Shown here in pieces: positions 58,090 to 64,000 of a stretch of DNA of 64,000 bases. Within the stretch, counting starts at the first letter, position 1; the number at the start of each line of letters is the position of its first letter. The stretch lies in NCBI RefSeq assembly GCF_040784935.1, contig NZ_CP160680.1, positions 6,801,802-6,865,801 on the forward strand, in the 5' to 3' direction. A program made the translations under genes and the position numbers. The notes below the pieces were generated by a model that was not told the origin of the DNA, made no database searches, and saw only the letters and a list, made by a program, of their open reading frames with translations. This DNA is from Lewinella sp. LCG006. Its GTDB lineage: Bacteria; Bacteroidota; Bacteroidia; Chitinophagales; Saprospiraceae.

Positions 58090-59172
58090 TTATTTGAAAC
58101 GCTGAATATCTACAGCAAAGTCTAGTTCCTGATTGAAAGTTAAGTAATCCGCAAAATGTTTGGCCCAGTAGGGCCCCAAGGACGCCCCTTTTGTCCCCAG
58201 TCCATTAAAAATCCCCAGCTGCGGATACTGTGGGTGCAACCCTAAAAAAGGACGACGATCCTTGACGGTTGGGCGAATAGCTGCTCGGTGATCGACCAAA
58301 TCGTACGGCGTAGTAAGCACTTCTTCCAGACGAGCTTGCAAATAGGCCTTTCCAGCTGGTGTAGGTGCTTCGCTGGTAAACTGATTTTCAGAGGTCGAAC
58401 CAACCCAGTACAAATCATCCATAAAAGGGACGATAAAAATACGGTGTTTGAACATCTGTTCCAACTGAGCATCAGGTAGCCGAATCAGGAGTATTTCTCC
58501 TTTGTTGCCGCCGTATGGCAAGTGACCAAACCAGGGATTGAAACGAGCGCGCCAACCCTCGCAAAAGAGGATGCGGTCGGCGGTTAGCTCACCATATTGA
58601 ACATCCTTTTCCCGGATCACCAACTGCTCGGGCACAAAAGCTTCCTCAAGGAAGCAGCCTTCGCTTTTACGTTTTGCCTTCAAAGCGTCTACCAAAACAC
58701 CGATGGTCACTTGCGCCGTGTGGGTCACTTCGAGGTAAGAAAATGCAGGCTCCGTCAGTTCGGGGATATTACCTAAACGGGGCGGCTCGTGATAGTAATC
58801 CTGGTAGGCATCCTCCAGCACACGGGCTTGCCAATTGTTTTCTTCGCCACGATTGAAGAGCGTCCTGACCAGCGGGCGTTCGTGGTAAAAATGAATATCA
58901 AGCTCTTGTTCCAACTGGCGGTACAACTGCTGTGCAAAGGGCACCAGATCATCTATGCGCCATGATTTCACAAAACGACGGCCCGTAATGGGATTGATGA
59001 TGCCCGCTGCTACCTGGGTTGCGGCCTGCTGGTCGGGGGCATCAAGGTAGATGCACGCTTCGCCAGCTTGTTCCAGGAAGTAGCCCAATAATGCACCGGC
59101 GATACCATGGCCGATGATGAGGTTTTTTTTGGTTGATGGTTGTTGGTTGATGGTTGATGGTTTGTGTCTCAA
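58090..59172 (-). CDS. FAD-dependent oxidoreductase (DAO family) with a repeat-derived start
   Basis: 360 residues. Rossmann motif KNLIIGHGIAGALLGYFLEQ, then VAAGIINPITGRRFVKSW, ILFCEGWRARFNPWF and the C-terminal LGIFNGLGTKGASLGPYWAK with FAD-contacting GTKG. The fold is that of glycine/D-amino acid oxidase-type enzymes; the substrate is unknown. The reading frame has no ATG or GTG before the FAD motif: only TTG at 59170-59172. The intervening residues (PSTINQQPSTKK) are encoded by ATCAACC repeats. An ATG at 59233 exists in a different frame, so the repeat may set the reading frame. It is downstream of MmcQ and ahead of the macroglobulin gene. Confidence 0.8.
   Translation of the reverse strand: MRHKPSTINQQPSTKKNLIIGHGIAGALLGYFLEQAGEACIYLDAPDQQAATQVAAGIINPITGRRFVKSWRIDDLVPFAQQLYRQLEQELDIHFYHERPLVRTLFNRGEENNWQARVLEDAYQDYYHEPPRLGNIPELTEPAFSYLEVTHTAQVTIGVLVDALKAKRKSEGCFLEEAFVPEQLVIREKDVQYGELTADRILFCEGWRARFNPWFGHLPYGGNKGEILLIRLPDAQLEQMFKHRIFIVPFMDDLYWVGSTSENQFTSEAPTPAGKAYLQARLEEVLTTPYDLVDHRAAIRPTVKDRRPFLGLHPQYPQLGIFNGLGTKGASLGPYWAKHFADYLTFNQELDFAVDIQRFK
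59131..59163. repeat. Seven-base ATCAACC repeat inside the FAD gene start
   Basis: On the minus strand, CATCAAC occurs as about four consecutive 7-bp units (one variant, CAACAAC), directly before the conserved coding region. Seven is not a multiple of three, so gain or loss of one unit changes frame. Confidence 0.75.
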
Positions 59173-59330
59173 GGTGTGAAAGTGTAAGGGTTGGGATTTT
59201 GCCTAGTGGCAAATATACCTTTATACTTTTCAAAGTCGGAAGTATTTGATGCTACTTGAGGGATGCAACCTTTACACCTTTACACTCACCCAACTTTTAC
59301 ACCTTAATGCACCTACCCAACTTTTACACC

Positions 59331-59699
59331 CTAACCCTCGTTGCGTAATTCTTCCAGTTCCAGCTTCAGCTTTTTGGGCAGGCCTTTGACGACGAGGTCG
59401 TAGCTGTGGTCGATCAATTCAAGCAGGAGTTTTTCGGGGACATCGCCTTCTACCAGGATGGTATTCCAGTGGATTTTACTCATGTGATAACCGGGCTGAA
59501 TATCAGGATATTGCTCGCGTAATTCTACGCCCCAATCCGGGTCACATTTCAGGTTGATTTCAAATACATCTTTGTCTAGTCCGCAGAGAGCGAACATTTT
59601 TCCCATTACTTTAAAAACCAGCGTTGATTCATTGAAAGGGAAGGTTTCTTCAACGCCTGGTTTGGCCATGCAATACGAGTGAAAGGTTTCCAGCGTCAT
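59331..59699 (-). CDS. MmcQ/YjbR family protein
   Basis: 122 residues. Family hallmarks: FHSYCMAKPGVEETFPFNES, LVFKVMGKMFALCGLD, VFEINLKCDPDWGVELREQY, GYHMSKIHWNTILVEGDVPE and LLELIDHSYDLVVKGLPKKL. This is the double-wing YjbR fold, similar to MmcQ, thought to bind DNA, with no confirmed function. Its stop codon is directly preceded by a 16-bp direct repeat (59288-59303 and 59315-59330). The downstream 7-bp repeat tract and the FAD gene follow on the same strand. Confidence 0.88.
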   Translation of the reverse strand: MTLETFHSYCMAKPGVEETFPFNESTLVFKVMGKMFALCGLDKDVFEINLKCDPDWGVELREQYPDIQPGYHMSKIHWNTILVEGDVPEKLLLELIDHSYDLVVKGLPKKLKLELEELRNEG

Positions 59700-59720
59700 G
59701 GTGATTGGTGGTTTAAAATT

Positions 59721-60392
59721 CTAATAATGTTTAGCAAACCAGAGCAACTTTTGCTGACCAGCCTCCTGACAATAACGAGCCAGTGCCTGTACATCCAGGT
59801 GGAAGGCCGTTATGATTTGCTCTTCCTCCGAGTGTTCAGGAATCGCTTGTTCCAGGTAGGGTTTTAGCCAGTCTTGATCCTGGTATTTGATGGCTCGCCA
59901 GAAAAAAGGATAGGCAGTAATCAGTTGCAGCATCTTGTCTACCTCTTCTTTGAGCCCACGAAAACTCGACCATCCTTGCTGTAGCATATCATCTGCGATC
60001 TCATCATCTATTTCTCCCGTTTTCATGGAGGTGGCCAGCTGGTAGGTGCGTAGCATCAAATCTTTATCGGTACGCTCGCCGAGAAATTCCCACTCCTCTT
60101 CGTCGGGGTCATAGCGCATAAATATTGCTGGTTCTTGCTCCAAAACGGGGTGTAAAAGCTCCTCCAGATCAATCTCAAACAAGCGCGCCAATTGGCGCAA
60201 GATAGCCGCTTTGCCCTTCTGTTCAACATCCGTCGCTATCAGGTACATCATCTGAGGAGAAAGTGCTGGCATTTCAAGTCCTTTGACCTCAATAGGATTT
60301 ACAAAGTAAAACGCTTTGTGCATACGTGAATACAAATTTTCGGAAAGATACAAGCTTTTACCCAGCCAGGAAGATGGAATAAGCCTAAACAT
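59721..60392 (-). CDS. Cytoplasmic protein of unknown function
   Basis: 223 residues. Not recognised. The N-terminal half has a helix with AILRQLARLFEIDLEELLHP, and the middle has FMRYDPDEEEWEFLGERTD. The C-terminal half is helical and acidic (YQLATSMKTGEIDDEIADDM, FRGLKEEVDKMLQLITAY). No transmembrane helix or signal. It ends 21 bp before the MmcQ gene on the same strand, so the two could be co-expressed. The tRNA-Arg lies just upstream on the other strand. Confidence 0.6.
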   Translation of the reverse strand: MFRLIPSSWLGKSLYLSENLYSRMHKAFYFVNPIEVKGLEMPALSPQMMYLIATDVEQKGKAAILRQLARLFEIDLEELLHPVLEQEPAIFMRYDPDEEEWEFLGERTDKDLMLRTYQLATSMKTGEIDDEIADDMLQQGWSSFRGLKEEVDKMLQLITAYPFFWRAIKYQDQDWLKPYLEQAIPEHSEEEQIITAFHLDVQALARYCQEAGQQKLLWFAKHY

Positions 60393-60418
60393 CTTATATT
60401 TGCCGTCTACTTTTTTAT

Positions 60419-60490
60419 GGCCTCATAGTTCAAGGGATAGAACAAGCGTTTCCTAAACGCTAGATCCGAGTTCGAATCTCGGTGAGGTCA
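60419..60490 (+). tRNA. tRNA-Arg (CCT)
   Basis: 72 nt. Acceptor GGCCTCA pairs with TGAGGTC (one G-T), discriminator A. The anticodon stem is AGCGT/ACGCT with loop TTCCTAA, so the anticodon is CCT. The T-arm is CCGAG-TTCGAAT-CTCGG. It is followed by a degenerate tandem copy of its own 3' end. Confidence 0.95.
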
Positions 60491-60605
60491 CTACTTTTGA
60501 TAATTCTAGCGAGATGAGAAGTCTATCCCGCGTAATGCAATGGAGCGGGAAGTCTCGGTGGGGCTACAACTTTTTGTAATTCTACCGAGACAAGAAGTTT
60601 ATCCC
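60475..60605. repeat. Degenerate tandem duplication of the tRNA-Arg 3' end
   Basis: 60475-60529 and 60550-60605 align at about four of five positions by eye. Both begin with (A)(A/G)TCTCGGTG(A/G)GG, the T-arm and acceptor end of the tRNA, and run on through TAATTCTA(G/C)CGAGA to AAGT(C/T)TATCCC. The outer copy lacks a full tRNA. This is the kind of scar left by integration or by unequal recombination at a tRNA. Confidence 0.65.
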
Positions 60606-60694
60606 TTGATTGCGCCAGCGCCTATAGTCACTCCATCTCCAAGTTTTGCCTATCTTTGGCAGCGTTACCAACCCATAACTCACTTACTTAAAGC

Positions 60695-62500
60695 ATGAGC
60701 CTTCTGCCGGAGAAGAAATCCATTGCGGTGCTACCTTTTGTCAATATGAGTGCTGATCCTGAGAATGAGTACTTTAGTGATGGAATCACGGAGGAAATCA
60801 TCAATGCACTCACGACTATCGAAGAGTTGAAAGTGATCGCTCGTACTTCCTCCTTTGCTTTTAAGAATAAACATATTGATATCCGAACCATCGGCCAGCA
60901 GCTGGGCGTAAGTACCATTCTAGAAGGGAGTATCCGCAAAGCTAACAATTGGGTAAGAATCACCGCGCAGCTTATCGACACTGCTGATGGGGCACACCTT
61001 TGGGCACAGAATTTCGACCGGGAGATGAACAATATTTTTGCCCTCCAGGATGAAATCAGCTTACTCATCGCCGACCAAATACGAGAAAATTTCGGGCACT
61101 TCAATATCCGGACGATCACCAAAGGGATGCCTACCAAAAACACGGATGCCTACGAAGCGCTCCTCCAAGGTAGCTATTACCTCAAGCGCAAGGATTTTGA
61201 GGATATCAAAAAGGCGCTAGGCTATTTTCAACAAGCCGTAACGCTTGATCCACAGTACGCGCAGGCTTACGCTTATATTGGCGAAACTTATCTACACCAA
61301 GCTGGTTTTGGCATGCTCTCCAACACCGAGGCGCATGGTAAGGCACGAATAGCTGCCAAGAAAGCCCTCAGCATCAACCATCAAGAACCCCTCGCGCACA
61401 AGGTGCTAGCCTATATTCACTTTTTCTTCGATTGGGACTGGGATGCCGCTTTGTTTCAGTACAATAAAGCCATTGAAAATGGCCTACCGAATCAGAATGA
61501 GTTCATTTCCTATTATTACATCTTCATCCAAAAAGACTACGATCGGGCCATCCATGTCGCGCAACAATTGTTGGATACCGATCCGCTACACGTCATTGGG
61601 CATTGGCAATTAGGCTTGTGCTATTTCTTTGCCAAAAGGTTCGAAGAGGCCCTTCAAGCCTTCGATAATGCACTCATGATTGATGGCGATTTTGGGGAGG
61701 CCCAACGATGGCGGGGATTAGTATTGGGCTATCTTGGAAAGTTTGACCAAGCACAACAAGCGATCCATAGAGCATTGGATATTTCAGGTGGTGAAGGTTT
61801 GGCCAAGCTGGACCTCCTCATGGTGAAAATTTTGATGGGTAAGAAAAAGGAAGCTATCACTGAGATTGGCCAAACAAGCTACATTGACCCCATGGATCCG
61901 GCAATGTTATATACTATGCTGGATATGCCCGACGAAGCCACAGCTTGGTTGGAGCGAGGCTACCAGGAGCGTTCCGTAATGTTGGTTACCCTAAAACATC
62001 ACTGGATATGGGACAATATCAGGTCAGACAAACGATTTCAGGCTATTTACGATAGAATGAATTTTACTGATCAAAGTAATTACCGCCCCTCTCCCATCAA
62101 AACCTTGGTGATATCCGAAAAAACGGCTTCCAGTTCGGTGCTAATGACACCGGAAGAAATTGAACAATACCTGATTCCACTCGATCGCAGTATGACGGAA
62201 GAACAATTGTTTCTGGATTCGTCTTTATCCTTGCGGCAACTGGCGGAACATATTGACCTTCATCCCAATAAATTATCGTGGTTGTTGAACGAGCAGGTCG
62301 GCAAAAATTTCAATGAATACATCAATGCTTTCCGACTTAAAGTCTTTAAAACCAAAGCGCTTGACCCCAACAATAGCCACCTGACTTTACTGGGACTTGC
62401 TTATGAAAGCGGCTTCAATTCCAAGACGGTTTTTAATGCATTTTTCAAAAAGGTAGAGGGAATGACTCCGCGTAGATGGGTAAAATCCCAACAGGAATGA
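60695..62500 (+). CDS. TolB-like/TPR/AraC-type regulator
   Basis: 601 residues. The N-terminal domain (SIAVLPFVNMSADPENEYFS, DGITEEIINALTTIEELKVI, HLWAQNFDREMNNIFALQDE) is the TolB/FlgO-like fold seen in adenylate-cyclase-linked proteins. Tetratricopeptide-like helices follow (ALGYFQQAVTLDPQYAQAYA, EEALQAFDNALMIDGDFGEA, and more). The C-terminus is an AraC DNA-binding domain: LSLRQLAEHIDLHPNKLSWL, then YESGFNSKTVFNAFFKKVEG with MTPRRWV. There is no transmembrane helix, so it is a one-component regulator. It overlaps the MFS gene by 4 bp (ATGA) and probably controls it. Confidence 0.88.
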   Translation: MSLLPEKKSIAVLPFVNMSADPENEYFSDGITEEIINALTTIEELKVIARTSSFAFKNKHIDIRTIGQQLGVSTILEGSIRKANNWVRITAQLIDTADGAHLWAQNFDREMNNIFALQDEISLLIADQIRENFGHFNIRTITKGMPTKNTDAYEALLQGSYYLKRKDFEDIKKALGYFQQAVTLDPQYAQAYAYIGETYLHQAGFGMLSNTEAHGKARIAAKKALSINHQEPLAHKVLAYIHFFFDWDWDAALFQYNKAIENGLPNQNEFISYYYIFIQKDYDRAIHVAQQLLDTDPLHVIGHWQLGLCYFFAKRFEEALQAFDNALMIDGDFGEAQRWRGLVLGYLGKFDQAQQAIHRALDISGGEGLAKLDLLMVKILMGKKKEAITEIGQTSYIDPMDPAMLYTMLDMPDEATAWLERGYQERSVMLVTLKHHWIWDNIRSDKRFQAIYDRMNFTDQSNYRPSPIKTLVISEKTASSSVLMTPEEIEQYLIPLDRSMTEEQLFLDSSLSLRQLAEHIDLHPNKLSWLLNEQVGKNFNEYINAFRLKVFKTKALDPNNSHLTLLGLAYESGFNSKTVFNAFFKKVEGMTPRRWVKSQQE

Positions 62501-63741
62501 TAAGTACCATGACTAATAATCTTCCATCCAAATTCACGCCTTACCAACTATTTTTGGTCATTGTCATCCCTTTGATATTATTTACCATTGTGGTAGACTT
62601 TATGCTGCTCTCCGCCTTGAGTGCGATTCTATTACCTGCTCTTGAGGTGACGACACGAGAGTTTGGTTTGCTCGTCTCGGCTTATGCTTTTAGTGCCGGT
62701 ATTTCCGCTTTTGCAGCAGCAGGCTATGCTGATAAATTTGACCGCAAACAGCTCCTCTTGTTTTTCTATTCTGGGTTTATCTTAGGTGTTTTTTTATCTT
62801 CTCTAGCAAATTCTTACACGGCACTTTTCCTTGCCAGAATCATTACGGGTTGTTTTGGAGGAGTAGTTGCTTCGATTTGTTTTGCGATAGTGACTGACAT
62901 CTTTGCGGTAAAGCAACGAGGGCGTGCGATGGGCTTTATCCAGATGGCCTTTGCCGGAGGGCAAATCCTGGGTTTGCCAGCAGGCCTCTACCTGGCAACA
63001 CACCTGCATTGGCATTTGAGCTTTGCAGCGATTTTTTTTCTGGGGCTGACACTCTTGTTCTTGATTTATAAAAAAATGACCCCCGTCGACCAGCATTTAC
63101 TAGATGCGAAAGGTACTCTACCCTTGAAACATATAGCTAAAGCCATTAAAAACAGGAATTATCTACATGTTTTCAGCAACAATGCACTGATCGTTACAGG
63201 GGATGTAGCATTGATGACTTTTGGTTCTGCATTCATCAGCAACAATTTGAATGTTGCCCTTGAAGATTTGCCCCTTATTTATGGAGTCGCCGGGTTAGTA
63301 ACGTTTATTGCAGCACCATTAGTAGGAAAAGTTACCGATCACTATGGGCCTCTAAAAATCTTTATTGCAAGCACCCTGCTTACCCTGATAACAGTAGGCG
63401 TATTCACCCACCTACAGGAAACTCTTTTGTGGCCCCTCATTGGCTTGCACACCTTGCTTTTTGTAGGGATCAATGCCCGAATGATTACTTCTGCATCGCT
63501 AGCCACGGTCATTCCGAAAAAGCAGGAGCGAGGTTCCTTTATGGCCGTAGATGCCGCTTTACAACAAGCAGCGGCGGGGGTGGCTGCCGTAGCAGCAGGG
63601 CTGATTGTCTTCCAATCGGCAGATGGGTTAATACAACGATTCTCCCTACTGGGTGGGCTGGTCATGGTAGTCATGAGTATTACCATAGGATTGATGTACC
63701 GGATACACCTCATCGCAAAAAGTACCGAATCTCATAATTAG
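62497..63741 (+). CDS. MFS transporter (drug/metabolite DHA1-type)
   Basis: About 414 residues from the ATG at 62497, which overlaps the regulator's stop as ATGA; MTNNLPSKF at 62509 is an alternative. Twelve hydrophobic helices are predicted. Family motifs: motif A-like YADKFDRKQLLLFFYSGFIL after helix 2, helix 4 TALFLARIITGCFGGVVASI, and MGFIQMAFAGGQILGLPAGL at helix 5, consistent with 12-TM efflux or uptake carriers of the Bcr/DHA1 class. Substrate unknown. Coupling to the AraC-type regulator suggests induction by the transported compound. Confidence 0.9.
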   Translation: MISTMTNNLPSKFTPYQLFLVIVIPLILFTIVVDFMLLSALSAILLPALEVTTREFGLLVSAYAFSAGISAFAAAGYADKFDRKQLLLFFYSGFILGVFLSSLANSYTALFLARIITGCFGGVVASICFAIVTDIFAVKQRGRAMGFIQMAFAGGQILGLPAGLYLATHLHWHLSFAAIFFLGLTLLFLIYKKMTPVDQHLLDAKGTLPLKHIAKAIKNRNYLHVFSNNALIVTGDVALMTFGSAFISNNLNVALEDLPLIYGVAGLVTFIAAPLVGKVTDHYGPLKIFIASTLLTLITVGVFTHLQETLLWPLIGLHTLLFVGINARMITSASLATVIPKKQERGSFMAVDAALQQAAAGVAAVAAGLIVFQSADGLIQRFSLLGGLVMVVMSITIGLMYRIHLIAKSTESHN

Positions 63742-63829
63742 TCCATAAATATAATCCCGGACGATGGTGGTGATGGCAGCCTCCATCTTTGCGTCAACAA
63801 AAATGCACTGAGCACAAAAATTTGTTGAT

Positions 63830-64000
63830 ATGCAAAACTTAATTCTAAGTCCACTACTCATCCTCTTCTTTGCCCTTTGCGGTTATGGGCAAGAGCTTTC
63901 GCAGACCGTTCGTGGCACCATAATTGACGCCAATACGCGCCAACCCATTATTGGTGCAGAAGTCATCATCATTAACAGTGAGCCACTGCGAGGCGATGTC
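63830..64000 (+). CDS. Start of a carboxypeptidase-regulatory-domain/TonB-receptor-like protein (runs off the window)
   Basis: 57 codons to the window end. MQNLILSPLLILFFALCGYG is a signal peptide; then LSQTVRGTIIDANTRQPIIG starts a carboxypeptidase-like regulatory beta-domain (GxxxDxxTxxPIxGAxV). In Bacteroidota this N-terminus usually belongs to a TonB-dependent or SusC-type outer-membrane receptor. The class cannot be fixed from this fragment. Confidence 0.75.
   Translation, partial: MQNLILSPLLILFFALCGYGQELSQTVRGTIIDANTRQPIIGAEVIIINSEPLRGDV

Noticed and set aside
60550-60605. Second tRNA after tRNA-Arg
   Set aside because: Only the 3' third is present; no anticodon arm or acceptor 5' strand can be found.

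Overview
The window looks like a chromosomal segment of a Bacteroidota bacterium, most likely of the Saprospiria/Lewinella kind. The signs are a secreted protein with SprB-type repeats and a type IX secretion C-terminal signal (9135-10853), an FTPDGNGVND-type domain (36182-37120), the Bacteroidota families DUF6090, DUF4199, DUF3822, DUF2452 and DUF4174, and Bacteroidota-type promoters (TTTG, about 20 bp, TAnnTTTG). The clearest promoters lie ahead of gapA (17589-17620) and ahead of the ferritin-like/MNIO operon (35154-35185). Genus-level placement is inference.

Layout. 1-4.5 kb: a molybdenum hydroxylase set (large subunit cut by the window edge, 2Fe-2S subunit, c-type cytochrome) behind a TetR regulator, then a lipoprotein patatin. 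4.8-14.5 kb: HAD phosphatase, DUF4174 protein, a D-2-hydroxyacid dehydrogenase of the FAD/Fe-S fusion type, an adhesin-like T9SS cargo, a universal stress protein, an outer-membrane barrel, a DUF6090 protein and a truncated secreted protein. 14.8-17.3 kb: an orphan Rhs C-terminus with a zinc-peptidase-like tip overlapping a lipoprotein gene (candidate toxin/immunity pair), then two tRNA-Glu genes with a decayed copy between them. 17.6-22.1 kb: gapA, pgk, a TerC-family protein and a small membrane protein. 22.1-26.9 kb: a 13-unit 20-bp tandem array, then an envelope-glycan operon (dihydroorotase-like protein, DUF4199, two glycosyltransferases, sedoheptulose-7-phosphate isomerase). 27-31 kb: a secreted nuclease and an AT-rich two-gene island (SF1 helicase plus unknown partner).

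31.1-35.2 kb is the most interesting region: a compact operon of ferritin-like protein, a 213-residue cysteine-repeat protein, an MNIO (DUF692) enzyme and a BufC/HvfC-type partner. It resembles the metallophore/bufferin RiPP systems, but the substrate is long, lacks a visible signal peptide, and comes with a di-iron ferritin-like gene. 35-42 kb: secreted and membrane proteins, a polyprenol-phosphate mannosyltransferase, an intact IS with perfect 33-bp ends inserted in low-complexity DNA, DUF1573 and DUF2452 proteins. 42-51.7 kb: coiled-coil protein, 3'-5' exonuclease, SUMF1-like and MORN-like secreted proteins, pabB-pabC, rsmD with DUF3822, and a DUF697/SHOCT protein. 52-64 kb: a 2035-residue alpha-2-macroglobulin with an intact CTEQ thioester motif, a FAD oxidoreductase with an unusual start, MmcQ, tRNA-Arg, a TolB-like/TPR/AraC regulator coupled to an MFS transporter, and the start of a carboxypeptidase-regulatory-domain/TonB-receptor-like gene.

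A second theme is the intergenic DNA. Several spacers hold short-word repeats (ATCAACC, GTACCAA, TCGGAAGTG, TTACACC families), nested palindromes of about 200-250 bp, and REP-like hairpins that recur tens of kilobases apart. Several of these words sit against start codons, and in one gene they appear to have replaced the normal start region.
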